DNA of 13,897 bases from JBJENW01 sp051880395. GTDB lineage: Bacteria; Bacillota; Clostridia; Lachnospirales; Lachnospiraceae. The position numbers and the translations under genes are program-made. Where the stretch lies: contig JBJENW010000150.1 of NCBI GenBank assembly GCA_051880395.1, positions 1 through 13,897 on the forward strand. The letters run 5' to 3'. Each line of letters begins with the position of its first letter. Positions within the stretch are counted from its first letter, which is position 1. The notes beneath the pieces were generated by a model that saw only the letters and a list, made by a program, of their open reading frames with translations, had not been told where the DNA came from and did no database searches. Positions 1 through 7,994 of the stretch are shown here, in pieces.

Positions 1-20
1 TAGTAAATTTGTAGTAAATC

Positions 21-60
21 ACAACTTGTAATCGCTGAAACCCTTGATTTTACTGGGTTT
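21..60. other. Dyads just beyond lysS (weak hairpin or site)
   Basis: Directly downstream of lysS there is an inverted repeat, AAACCC at 38-43 and GGGTTT at 55-60 with an 11-base loop, overlapping the lysS stop codon. A second short dyad, ACAA-C-TTGT, lies at 21-29, and a direct repeat of TAGTAAAT is at 1-8 and 12-19. The stem is only 6 bp and no T-run follows on the minus strand, so it is a poor intrinsic terminator. A recombinase-type or protein binding site is possible. The window ends here, so what lies beyond is not visible. Confidence 0.3.
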
Positions 61-1549
61 ATTTATCAAGTGACTTCATTGTCGGGAACAATAACACATC
101 TCGGATCGCCGGTGAATCCGTCATCATCATAACCATACGGTCAATACCGAATCCGATTCCACCCGTAGGCGGCATACCGATGCTAAGTGCATTCAAGAAA
201 TCTTCGTCGGTATGATTTGCCTCATCATCTCCGGCTGCAAGTAATCTTTCCTGTGCTTCGAAACGTTCTCTCTGATCGATCGGATCGTTCAATTCGGAGT
301 ATGCATTTGCCATCTCCCAGCCATTCATGAACAATTCGAAACGCTCTACATAATCCGGATTTTCCGGTTTCTTCTTGGTCAGAGGTGAGATCTCGATCGG
401 ATGATCCATGATAAATGTCGGCTGAATCAAATGCTCTTCTACATATTCCTCGAAGAAGAGATTTAAGATATCGCCGCGCTCATGACGTTCTTCATACTCG
501 ATATGATGCTCATCCGCTAATTTCTTTGCTTCTTCTGTGGTATGAATCTCGTTGAAATCCACGTTTGCATATTTCTTTACTGCATCGATCATGGTCATAC
601 GCTCAAATGGTTTGGAAAGGTCGATCTCTTTATCGCCATATTTTAATACTTCAGAACCTGTGACTTCTTTTGCCACATGACGATACAGATTCTCGGCCAG
701 ATCCATCATGCCGTGATAATCGGTGTATGCCTGATACAGCTCCATCAGGGTAAATTCCGGATTATGTCTGGTATCGAGACCTTCGTTACGGAATACACGT
801 CCGATTTCATATACACGCTCTAATCCGCCAACGATCAAACGTTTCAGATACAGCTCCAAAGAAATGCGCAGATGCAAATCCTCGTCTAATGCATTGAAGT
901 GTGTATCAAATGGTCTTGCAGATGCTCCACCGGCATTTGCAACGAGCATCGGTGTTTCTACTTCCATGAAATCCTGTGCATCGAGATAATGGCGAATACT
1001 GCTGATGACCTTGGAACGTTTGATAAAGGTATCTTTCACTTCCTGGTTCATGATCAGATCGACATATCTCTGACGATACCGCATATCGGTATTGGTCAGT
1101 CCGTGATGTTTTTCCGGAAGGATCTGTAAACTCTTAGATAACAGTGTCACTTCTGTGGCATGGATGGAAATTTCTCCTGTTTTTGTTTTAAATACTTCGC
1201 CTTTGATGCCGATGATATCACCGATATCATATTTTTTGAAGTCTTTATAGGAATCTTCTCCAATGTTGTCTCTTGCTACATATGCCTGAATATTGCCTTG
1301 TTTATCCTGAATATTGCAAAACGATGCTTTTCCCATAACGCGCTTAAACATCATTCGTCCGGCAACGCTGACTGTTTTTCCTTCCATGGTATCAAAATTG
1401 TCCTTGATTTCCATGCTGTGATTGGTCACATCATATTTTGTGATCTGAAACGGGTCCTTACCGTTTTCCTGCAACTCCTGCAGTTTCTCGCGGCGCACCT
1501 TTAAAAGCTGATTGATATCCTGTTCCTTGACATTCTTCTGTTCCGCCAT
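59..1549 (-). CDS. lysS: Lysyl-tRNA synthetase, class II
   Basis: This cytoplasmic enzyme charges tRNA-Lys with lysine using ATP. The protein is 496 aa, the normal length for bacterial class II LysRS. Residues about 58-140 form the OB-fold anticodon-binding domain. The class II catalytic core follows: motif 2 has RNEG at 254-257 and RHNPEFT at 261-267, and motif 3 is GIGFGIDR at 464-471. The ATG is preceded by AGAGGAGA at good spacing. It lies 31 bases downstream of greA with no terminator between them, so the two genes are almost certainly cotranscribed. The greA-lysS pairing is common in Firmicutes. No extra C-terminal domain is present. Identity is essentially certain. Confidence 0.98.
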   Translation of the reverse strand: MAEQKNVKEQDINQLLKVRREKLQELQENGKDPFQITKYDVTNHSMEIKDNFDTMEGKTVSVAGRMMFKRVMGKASFCNIQDKQGNIQAYVARDNIGEDSYKDFKKYDIGDIIGIKGEVFKTKTGEISIHATEVTLLSKSLQILPEKHHGLTNTDMRYRQRYVDLIMNQEVKDTFIKRSKVISSIRHYLDAQDFMEVETPMLVANAGGASARPFDTHFNALDEDLHLRISLELYLKRLIVGGLERVYEIGRVFRNEGLDTRHNPEFTLMELYQAYTDYHGMMDLAENLYRHVAKEVTGSEVLKYGDKEIDLSKPFERMTMIDAVKKYANVDFNEIHTTEEAKKLADEHHIEYEERHERGDILNLFFEEYVEEHLIQPTFIMDHPIEISPLTKKKPENPDYVERFELFMNGWEMANAYSELNDPIDQRERFEAQERLLAAGDDEANHTDEDFLNALSIGMPPTGGIGFGIDRMVMMMTDSPAIRDVLLFPTMKSLDK

Positions 1550-1580
1550 TTTTCTAATCTCCTCTAATCTCTACGAAAAT

Positions 1581-2063
1581 TTATTCCTCTGATCTCTGGA
1601 TCTCTAATACTTTATATTCTAATTCTCCAACCTGCGTTTCTACTTTTACAGTCTCACCGACTTTTGCACCAATCAGTGCTTTTCCTACCGGTGATTCATT
1701 TGAAATTTTACCCTGCAGGCTGTTAGCTTCTGTAGAACCAACGATTTTGTATACTAATTCCTCGTCAAACTCGCAGTCTAAGATGCGAACTTTACAACCA
1801 ATATTGATCTTATCAAGATCTACTTCTTCCTCGACAACGACTTCTGCGTTTTTCAAGATTTTCTCAATTTCTTCGATACGTGCTTCGATATCGCGCTGCT
1901 CGTCTTTGGCTGCATCGTACTCTGCGTTCTCGGAAAGGTCTCCCTGCTCTCTTGCCTCTTTGATTTTTGCAGCAACTTCTTTACGCTTTACGACCTTTAA
2001 GTCCTGTAATTCGTCTTCTAGTTTTTTCAAACCCTGATACGTTAAAAGATTTTTCTTATCCAT
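1581..2063 (-). CDS. greA: Transcription elongation factor GreA
   Basis: GreA enters the secondary channel of RNA polymerase and stimulates cleavage of backtracked transcripts. At 160 aa it has the usual length. The N-terminal half (about 1-75) is the charged antiparallel coiled coil. The tip motif GDLSENAEY at 41-49 carries the acidic pair D42 and E45 that chelates the catalytic magnesium. The C-terminal half (about 80-158) is the FKBP-like polymerase-binding domain. The ATG has AAGGG upstream, slightly distant at about 11 bases. The gene is first in a greA-lysS unit driven by the promoter at 2151-2179. Confidence 0.97.
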   Translation of the reverse strand: MDKKNLLTYQGLKKLEDELQDLKVVKRKEVAAKIKEAREQGDLSENAEYDAAKDEQRDIEARIEEIEKILKNAEVVVEEEVDLDKINIGCKVRILDCEFDEELVYKIVGSTEANSLQGKISNESPVGKALIGAKVGETVKVETQVGELEYKVLEIQRSEE

Positions 2064-2150
2064 ACTATTTTCATACCCTTCTATCTATTTTTTCGCCGAT
2101 ATATCATTCGTGAAATACCGGACAGTTTTACGTTTTTTTGCAGTCACAGT

Positions 2151-2179
2151 ATTATACCCGATATGCTGTGAAAAGTCAA
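2151..2179 (-). promoter_or_regulatory. Sigma-70-type promoter for greA-lysS
   Basis: On the minus strand a -35 box TTGACT (2174-2179) and a -10 box TATAAT (2151-2156) are separated by exactly 17 bases. The predicted start is near 2144, giving a leader of about 80 bases. The -35 box overlaps the TGA stop codon of dusB, so greA-lysS can be transcribed independently of, or in addition to, read-through from dusB. Confidence 0.85.
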
Positions 2180-3168
2180 GATTTTTCCCCATGACAGCGA
2201 TGTTCTAATAATACTTCCTGAAAAAGTACTTCCAACTGCTCGAAAGATTCCACTTCATTAATGCGTCCTCGCAATTTGGAGGAATGTGGATACCCGCTGG
2301 TATACCATGCCGCATGTTTGCGCATTTCCCGCACTCCGATATAGTCTCCCTTATATTCGATCTGCATTTTCGCATGGCGAAGCATCATCTGCACCATCTC
2401 TTCCAGTGTTGGCTTTGGCAGTTCCTCTCCTGTTTCTAGTTCATGTAAAATCTGCTGAAAAATCCAAGGATTTCCCTGCGCCCCGCGTCCGATCATAAAT
2501 GCATCGCATCCGGTTTCTTCTTTCATGCGGATGGCATCTTTTGCGCATAAAATATCCCCATTTCCGATCACCGGTATCGATACGGCTTCTTTCACCTGGC
2601 GAATGATATCCCAGTCTGCTTTTCCGGCGTACATCTGCTCGCGTGTCCGTCCATGCACAGCAATCGCTGCGGCACCGTTTGCTTCCGCAATCTTTGCCAT
2701 CTCTACGGCGTTCACATGATCTTCATCAAATCCCTTGCGGATCTTTACTGTCACCGGCTTTTGTATCGCATGTGATACCTTATAAATGATCTCACCTGCA
2801 AGTTTCGGATTTTTCATCAGTGCCGAACCCTCGCCATTGTTGACGATCTTTGGCACCGGACAGCCCATATTGATATCTAAAATATCAAATGGACGCTCTT
2901 CGATCTGTTTCGCCACTTCACTCATAATATCCGCATCGGAGCCAAATAATTGCAGGGATACCGGATTTTCACGCGAATCGATTTCAAGCAATGCTTCGGT
3001 ATTTTTATTTTTATACAAAATCGCCTTTGCACTTACCATTTCCATACAAAGCAGACCTGCCCCCTGCTCTTTGCAAAGCAGGCGAAACGGGAGATCGGTC
3101 ACGCCCGCCATCGGTGCTAACACCAGGCGATTCGGCAGTGTTACGTTTCCAATTTGTAATGTTTCCAC
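2176..3168 (-). CDS. dusB: tRNA-dihydrouridine synthase, DusB type
   Basis: This FMN enzyme reduces specific uridines in the tRNA D-loop to dihydrouridine with NADPH. The protein is 330 aa, typical for the family. The TIM barrel starts with the FMN-binding LAPMAGVTD at 17-25. The catalytic cysteine is C103 in NMGCPVPK. VHGRTREQMY at 171-180, IGNGD near 201 and GRGAQGNPW near 228-236 complete the flavin and substrate pocket. The start is GTG (3166-3168), with AGAGGG about 6 bases upstream inside the end of coaX and 2 bases after the coaX stop. This points to translational coupling. The exact Dus subclass is inferred from the motifs and the greA-lysS neighbourhood. Confidence 0.93.
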   Translation of the reverse strand: METLQIGNVTLPNRLVLAPMAGVTDLPFRLLCKEQGAGLLCMEMVSAKAILYKNKNTEALLEIDSRENPVSLQLFGSDADIMSEVAKQIEERPFDILDINMGCPVPKIVNNGEGSALMKNPKLAGEIIYKVSHAIQKPVTVKIRKGFDEDHVNAVEMAKIAEANGAAAIAVHGRTREQMYAGKADWDIIRQVKEAVSIPVIGNGDILCAKDAIRMKEETGCDAFMIGRGAQGNPWIFQQILHELETGEELPKPTLEEMVQMMLRHAKMQIEYKGDYIGVREMRKHAAWYTSGYPHSSKLRGRINEVESFEQLEVLFQEVLLEHRCHGEKS

Positions 3169-3170
3169 TG

Positions 3171-3941
3171 CTATGCCCTCTGCTTCTGATAAATCAAACG
3201 CATGCCCTGCAAGGTCAGCATGCGGTCATAGACATCGATCGCATCCGTTTCATTGGCGATCACAACACCAAGACCACCGGTTGCAATTACCTTTGCATCC
3301 AAATATCCGGATTCTTCTTTCATTTTACGAACGATATACTCTGTCTGTCCGATCTGACCATACACCAGACCCGCCTGCATACTAGAAATCGTTTCTTTGG
3401 CCAGAATGCTCTTTGGCTTTTTTATTTCGATTTCCGGTAATTTTGCGGCATCTTCCCACAATGCTTTTGCGGAGATTCCAATTCCAGGTGCTGTAATCCC
3501 TGCAATAAACGCACCTTTCTCATCTACTAAGTCATACGTCGTTGCCGTTCCATAATCAATCGCAATGACCGGCCCGCCGTACAGTTCATACGCTGCCACT
3601 GCATCGACGATTCGGTCTGCACCGATCTGTTTTGGATTCTCTGTGGCAACACGGATGCCTGTCTTAATTCCGGCCTCCACAATGATCGGTTCGATCGAAT
3701 AATATTTGATCATTGCGCTCACTAAAGAATGCATCACATTTGGCACTACAGACGCAATAATGATCGCTTTGATATCGTCTCTGCCGATTCCATTATGTTC
3801 TAGGATATTCATAATGTTGATGCCATATTCATCAGAGGTTCTTCTATGTTTCGTAGTCATACGAAACGTTGTCACAAGTTTTTCTTCCTGAAACACGCCA
3901 AGTGTAATATTCGTATTTCCTACATCGATAGTTAAAAGCAT
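3171..3941 (-). CDS. coaX: Type III pantothenate kinase
   Basis: CoaX phosphorylates pantothenate, the first step of coenzyme A synthesis. The 256-aa protein has the acetate/sugar kinase-hsp70-actin fold. The phosphate-1 motif IDVGNTN is at 5-11 (D6). GADR at 107-110 carries the probable catalytic D109, IDYGTATT is at 128-135, and the adenosine-side motif ATGGLG is near 220. Type III enzymes are known to lack feedback inhibition by CoA and to need a monovalent cation. That is family knowledge, not visible here. The ATG is preceded by GAGGAGG, which forms the last codons of the upstream 112-aa gene with only one base between genes, so the two are tightly coupled. Confidence 0.96.
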   Translation of the reverse strand: MLLTIDVGNTNITLGVFQEEKLVTTFRMTTKHRRTSDEYGINIMNILEHNGIGRDDIKAIIIASVVPNVMHSLVSAMIKYYSIEPIIVEAGIKTGIRVATENPKQIGADRIVDAVAAYELYGGPVIAIDYGTATTYDLVDEKGAFIAGITAPGIGISAKALWEDAAKLPEIEIKKPKSILAKETISSMQAGLVYGQIGQTEYIVRKMKEESGYLDAKVIATGGLGVVIANETDAIDVYDRMLTLQGMRLIYQKQRA

Positions 3942-3942
3942 G

Positions 3943-4281
3943 CTAATCCTCCTCTAATGGCAGTCCCAAAAAGACTACTTTGTAATATGTTTCCAAACCT
4001 TCTAACAAATCCTGTTTGTCCCGACGCAGCTGTTTTATTTTCAGTACACTGCCAATCTCATCATAAAGCAGATCCTCTTGTGCTGCTGTTGTCTGAAATT
4101 CCAGATTTCCGTTTTCATCAAAAACCAGTTCCAGCTCGCCACCAACTTCTTCGGTAAACAACACGCACATAATCTGCAGTTCGTCCCGTATACCCTGTGG
4201 CAGTCGGGCAAAATCACCATTCAAATAATATTTTTTTGTATATGCACTCGACGCACATAATACTGTTTGATCTTTTTCCAT
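3943..4281 (-). CDS. Conserved small acidic protein, unknown function (possibly DUF6145)
   Basis: This is a 112-aa soluble, acidic protein with no signal peptide, membrane segment or cysteine-pair metal motif. Recognisable stretches are KKYYLNGDFARLPQ (16-29), ELQIMCVLFTEEVGGELEL (34-52), and a Lys/Arg/Glu-rich helix with KIKQLRRDKQDLLEGL near 81-96. From memory this resembles the Lachnospiraceae DUF6145 family, but I could not check it. It has a clear AAAGGAA ribosome binding site, lies 14 bases after birA, and its last codons form the coaX ribosome binding site. It therefore sits inside a cofactor operon between biotin protein ligase and pantothenate kinase. No function is assigned. The gene is certainly real, judging by its spacing and coupling. 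Confidence 0.85.
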   Translation of the reverse strand: MEKDQTVLCASSAYTKKYYLNGDFARLPQGIRDELQIMCVLFTEEVGGELELVFDENGNLEFQTTAAQEDLLYDEIGSVLKIKQLRRDKQDLLEGLETYYKVVFLGLPLEED

Positions 4282-4295
4282 TGTATTCCTTTCAT

Positions 4296-5279
4296 TTACA
4301 CATATCCGTAAATTCCACGTACCGATACTTCGCCGCTGGAAACCGCGCGCTGTCCCTCTTTCGTCTGAACCAAAAACTCGCCCTTTTCATTCATACCAAG
4401 GGCTTTTCCCTCATATGGTTCGCGTGGATCAAGCACTTTTACCTCTTTCTGCCGGCTGACTAAACGCATATTATAATCTTCCACAAACAAAGAGAGATCC
4501 TTCGTCTGTAAAAACAGATCATAATAGTGCTCGAACTGTTCCATGATCGCCTCGACAATTTTGGATCTGCTGTAATGCACACCCGTTTCTAAATAAAGCG
4601 AAGTCGCCATATCTGCAATTTCTTTGGGAAAACTGTCATTCTGCACATTCAGTCCGATTCCCACCACAACATAATTCACGTAGCCAATCTGGGCACTCAT
4701 CTCGGTCAGCATACCACAGACTTTTTTTTGATTGCAGACTAAGTCATTTGGCCATTTAATCTGCGTATCGATCCCTGTCGCCTGCTTTACCCCCTCTGCT
4801 CCTGCCATGGCAGCCACTAATGTCAGCATAGAGGCGTATTCCGGCTCAATCTCCGGTCGCAGCAAAAAAGTCATAAATATACCTGTTCCGCTCTGCGAAT
4901 GAAAATCCCGTCCACGTCTGCCGCGTCCGGATGTCTGTTCATTTGCGATCACAAGCGCTCCATGTGGCGCGCCTTCTTCTGCCAAACGCTTTGCCTCTGT
5001 ATTCGTTGAATCGATCGAGTCATAATAATAAATTTGTTTTCCAAGCCATTTCGTTTTTTGAATACTGCTTAGTTCATTTTCTGTAATACTGTCCGGTACT
5101 CCTTTGAGACGGTATCCACGATTCTGCACCGCCTCGATCTGATACCCTTCTTTTTCCAACTGGCGCACTGCTTTCCAAATGGCAGTACGAGAGACACCCA
5201 GTTTTTCACACAATGCCTGACCGGAAATGAATTCTTCCTGTGCGCCTCTAAGAGCTGTCAAAACTTCTAGTTTACTCAC
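4296..5279 (-). CDS. birA: Bifunctional biotin-protein ligase / biotin operon repressor
   Basis: BirA makes biotinyl-5'-AMP and attaches biotin to carboxylase carrier proteins. With its N-terminal winged helix it can also repress biotin genes. The protein is 327 aa. The HTH (about 5-60, with SRTAIWKAVRQLE at 30-42) is present, so this is the regulator-type BirA. The ligase core has DSTNTEA near 90-96, the biotinyl-AMP loop GRGRRGR at 118-124, KWPNDL at 175-180 and GIGLNV at 207-212. A C-terminal SH3-like domain follows (about 280-325). The start is GTG (5277-5279), 3 bases after the argF stop, with GGAGA about 7 bases upstream inside argF. It is cotranscribed with argF. Confidence 0.95.
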   Translation of the reverse strand: MSKLEVLTALRGAQEEFISGQALCEKLGVSRTAIWKAVRQLEKEGYQIEAVQNRGYRLKGVPDSITENELSSIQKTKWLGKQIYYYDSIDSTNTEAKRLAEEGAPHGALVIANEQTSGRGRRGRDFHSQSGTGIFMTFLLRPEIEPEYASMLTLVAAMAGAEGVKQATGIDTQIKWPNDLVCNQKKVCGMLTEMSAQIGYVNYVVVGIGLNVQNDSFPKEIADMATSLYLETGVHYSRSKIVEAIMEQFEHYYDLFLQTKDLSLFVEDYNMRLVSRQKEVKVLDPREPYEGKALGMNEKGEFLVQTKEGQRAVSSGEVSVRGIYGYV

Positions 5280-5282
5280 TTC

Positions 5283-6272
5283 TTAGTCTCCTAACGTCGC
5301 CAGCATAACCGCTTTGATCGTATGCATCCGGTTCTCTGCTTCATCAAATACGACTGACTGACTGCTCTCGAATACTTCGTTTGTAACCTCTAATTCTTCC
5401 AGACCAAATTTTTCTTTTACATCACGACCGACCTGTGTTCCCTGGTCATGATAAGCCGGCAGACAGTGCATAAAGATTGCCTGCTCACCTGCGTTTTGCA
5501 TCACTTCTTTATTGACCTGATACGGCAGCAATTCTTTGATTCGCTCTGCCCATACTTCGGTCGGTTCTCCCATGGAAACCCAGACATCTGTGTAAATGAC
5601 ATCTGCATCTTTGGTTCCTTCTTTGACATCATCTGTCAGTGTGATCGTAGCCCCTGTTTCTTTTGCAACCTCCTGGCAATACGCAACCAGATCCTGTTCT
5701 GGAAAATAGTTCTTCGATGTACATGCCACAAAATGCATGCCGAGTTTTGCACAGGTTACCATCAAAGAATTCCCCATATTGTAACGGGCATCCCCCATAT
5801 AAACCAATTTCACGCCTTTTAACCGTCCTAATTTTTCACGAATCGTAAGCATATCTGCAAGCATCTGTGTCGGATGGAACTCATTGGTCAACCCATTCCA
5901 TACCGGTACTCCGGCATATTCTGCCAATGTCTCTACGATCTCCTGTCCATAGCCACGATACTCAATTCCATCAAACATCCGTCCCAACACGCGGGCAGTA
6001 TCCGCAATACTTTCTTTTTTACCGATCTGGGAGCCTGACGGATCTAAGTATGTCACCTGCGCACCAAGATCATGTGCTGCCGCTTCAAAAGAACATCTGG
6101 TCCGGGTACTGGTTTTTTCAAAAATCAGTGCAATGTTTTTTCCCGCTAATTTCTGATGCGGGATTCCCTGTTTTTTCTCTTTTTTCAGCTGTTCGGCCAA
6201 ATCCACCAGATATAAAATTTCCTCCGGTGTATAATCTTTTAATTTTAAAAAATGACGTCCTTTTAAATTCAT
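5283..6272 (-). CDS. argF: Ornithine carbamoyltransferase
   Basis: This enzyme converts ornithine and carbamoyl phosphate to citrulline. I place the start at the ATG ending at 6272 (329 aa). A strong GGAGGAAAAG precedes it, and the predicted transcription start (about 6323) leaves no leader for the upstream in-frame ATG at 6318-6320. The carbamoyl-phosphate loop STRTR is at 55-59, HPTQ at 133-136, the ornithine-side DVWVSMGE at 229-236 and MHCLP at 268-272. The length and the DVWVSMGE form fit both anabolic ArgF and catabolic ArcB. No arc or other arg gene is next to it, so the direction is undecided and argF is only the default name. It leads the cluster with birA. Confidence 0.93.
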   Translation of the reverse strand: MNLKGRHFLKLKDYTPEEILYLVDLAEQLKKEKKQGIPHQKLAGKNIALIFEKTSTRTRCSFEAAAHDLGAQVTYLDPSGSQIGKKESIADTARVLGRMFDGIEYRGYGQEIVETLAEYAGVPVWNGLTNEFHPTQMLADMLTIREKLGRLKGVKLVYMGDARYNMGNSLMVTCAKLGMHFVACTSKNYFPEQDLVAYCQEVAKETGATITLTDDVKEGTKDADVIYTDVWVSMGEPTEVWAERIKELLPYQVNKEVMQNAGEQAIFMHCLPAYHDQGTQVGRDVKEKFGLEELEVTNEVFESSQSVVFDEAENRMHTIKAVMLATLGD

Positions 6273-6329
6273 GACTTTTCCTCCGTTTCCTGCTTTATGC
6301 GCTTTTGCACATCGTTTCATAATGTCTTT

Positions 6330-6358
6330 ATCATACTATAAAATCCCATATCTGACAA
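6330..6358 (-). promoter_or_regulatory. Promoter for the argF-birA-coaX-dusB cluster
   Basis: On the minus strand TTGTCA (6353-6358) and TATGAT (6330-6335) are spaced by 17 bases. The predicted start near 6323 leaves a leader of about 50 bases to the argF ATG. The -35 box is one arm of an inverted repeat: TGACAA at 6353-6358 and TTGTCA at 6371-6376 in plus-strand reading, 12 bases apart. This could be an operator. Confidence 0.72.
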
Positions 6359-6376
6359 GTTTTTGTTGAATTGTCA

Positions 6377-6407
6377 AAGGGAGTGCAGATGTTCTCTACA
6401 CTCCCTT
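6377..6407 (-). terminator. Hairpin downstream of the cell-wall hydrolase gene
   Basis: AAGGGAGTG (6377-6385) pairs perfectly with CACTCCCTT (6399-6407) around a 13-base loop, about 30 bases beyond the hydrolase stop codon. The stem is strong, but the minus-strand sequence after it (TGACAATTC) is not a T-run. It may work as a weak or factor-assisted terminator, or simply protect the 3' end of the hydrolase mRNA. Confidence 0.5.
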
Positions 6408-6437
6408 AATGATTTTATATTTAAGGTTGACTACTAG

Positions 6438-7934
6438 CTAAAAGAATACGTGATTTCCGATTACCAATCCCTGGCATCCGGAACTTACGCGGCGGAAGCT
6501 CATCGCTCCACCAACATTATTTGCTCCGTTGATCGCTGCCTGTGCTGCCTGCATACAACTGCCGCTCACACCACTTGCTGCTAAGGAAGCAACTCCGCCT
6601 GCTGTGGAGAACTGTCCCGGCTGATAAATAACACCGGAAATAGAGTTTGGATATGCACCGCTTCTTACACGGTTCATGACTACCGCTCCGACAGCAACCT
6701 GTCCTTCATAGGACTCCCCGCCTGCTTCTAACTGGATGACTGCTCCTAAAAGAGCTGTCTCATCTGCAGATGCTGAGGCAGGTGCACTCTGCGTTGTCTG
6801 CGGTGCAGCCGGTGCTGCTGCGGAAGAAGAATTTGCTGCCTTTGCTGCAGACTTAGCGGCCTCTTCTGCTGCCTTTGCTGCTTCTTCTGCTGCTTTCTTC
6901 TCTTCTTCGGCTTTGATACGGGCATTCTCTTCTTCAATCGTCACAGCCCGTGTCAGATCTAAGTCGACAGTTACAAAATCAGAAGACACATAGCCATCTT
7001 TGCCATCCTGATATTCCACTTTTACCCAACCGTCTTCTTTCTGTTCTTCTTGCGGATGAACAACCAGCTTTTCCCCTTCTTTTGCTACATCCAAGATCGT
7101 TGCATCTTCATCGGCTTCGCTTCGAATACGAAGAACCTCTGTAGATACGGTCGCGCAGGTATCAAAATTATCCTTTGCATATTTTTCTGCATCTTTTCCG
7201 ATCACACAATAGTCGTTTTTTACATATCCGTCTACGTTTCCGGATACGATATGCGTCCAGGTATCTCCTACTTCTTTTGCCTCAGCCAGAGCACCTTTAT
7301 ACAGTTTTCCGACGATTTCCGAATTTTCATCCGCAGATGCACGTACATTCAATGATTGGTCTACGTCTGCCATCAGACGATTTTGCCAAACATCATCCTC
7401 TGCATCTTTCTTCTCGTCCTTTTCTTCCTTTTCTTCCTCTTTCACGAAGGTTTTCTGTTCCGCTTTTCCCTTGTCATCCTGTGTTTCTGTTGTATCAGCC
7501 AAAGCCTCATCTGCTGCTTTTTCCTGAGCGCTCGCAACGGTGGCTGCTGCATCTGCATTTACTCCCACACTGACAGATGCCGGCTCATTCTCCTCTTCTT
7601 TCTGACTCTGAGCTTGTGCAACAATCACAGCTGACTGTGCATTCACTCCTACCCCAACAGATGGTTCTTCTGATTCTGATACGTTTTCAGCTGCAGCAAT
7701 TGCATTTGCATCCGCCTGAAATCCGGCGCTGACTGCATCTGCTGTAACCACATTCACACTTTTTCTTTCAATTGTAGCTACATTTTTCTTTGTATCCTCT
7801 GCTGACTTTGCATCCTGTAGCAATGTGCTAGGTGTTGCTTGTGCCACTGTACCGGATATGGATGTGACTGCTGTAAGGATGGCTACGGAAACTGCCACAA
7901 CTCCTCCTTCAATCACTCTTTTTTTCAAATTCAT
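6438..7934 (-). CDS. Secreted SleB/CwlJ-type cell-wall hydrolase with two SH3 domains
   Basis: This is an exported peptidoglycan hydrolase. The start chosen is the ATG ending at 7934 (498 aa), which has a perfect AGGAGG 7 bases upstream. An upstream in-frame ATG has none. Residues 1-33 form a Sec signal peptide with predicted cleavage after AQA. Residues 67-138 contain three imperfect repeats, followed by a highly acidic/lysine-rich linker (about 140-182). Bacterial SH3 domains lie at about 190-245 (SLNVRASAD) and 263-323 (VLRIRSEAD). Then come an Ala/Glu/Lys-rich helix (333-368), an Ala/Ser/Pro linker, and a Hydrolase_2 domain (391-498) with the probable catalytic E403 in QLEAGGES. SleB-family domains act as lytic transglycosylases or amidase-like enzymes in spore cortex germination. 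With SH3 domains and no spore-specific promoter seen, a vegetative role is as likely. Confidence 0.9.
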   Translation of the reverse strand: MNLKKRVIEGGVVAVSVAILTAVTSISGTVAQATPSTLLQDAKSAEDTKKNVATIERKSVNVVTADAVSAGFQADANAIAAAENVSESEEPSVGVGVNAQSAVIVAQAQSQKEEENEPASVSVGVNADAAATVASAQEKAADEALADTTETQDDKGKAEQKTFVKEEEKEEKDEKKDAEDDVWQNRLMADVDQSLNVRASADENSEIVGKLYKGALAEAKEVGDTWTHIVSGNVDGYVKNDYCVIGKDAEKYAKDNFDTCATVSTEVLRIRSEADEDATILDVAKEGEKLVVHPQEEQKEDGWVKVEYQDGKDGYVSSDFVTVDLDLTRAVTIEEENARIKAEEEKKAAEEAAKAAEEAAKSAAKAANSSSAAAPAAPQTTQSAPASASADETALLGAVIQLEAGGESYEGQVAVGAVVMNRVRSGAYPNSISGVIYQPGQFSTAGGVASLAASGVSGSCMQAAQAAINGANNVGGAMSFRRVSSGCQGLVIGNHVFF

Positions 7935-7994
7935 TTTGGACCTCCTAAATATCACGCCTCTTGTATTACGTAAATGTGATATTTTGTTCATTTC

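Noticed and set aside
2786..3385. 199-codon plus-strand open frame across dusB and coaX
   Set aside because: It is antisense to two well-supported genes and shows no start signals or domain.
6273..6320. N-terminal extension of argF by 16 codons
   Set aside because: It would start about 3 bases from the predicted transcription start and lacks a ribosome binding site, whereas the inner ATG has GGAGG.
6736..6993. Alanine-rich plus-strand open frame inside the hydrolase gene
   Set aside because: It is the reverse-strand shadow of the Ala/Glu/Lys-rich repeats of the real gene.
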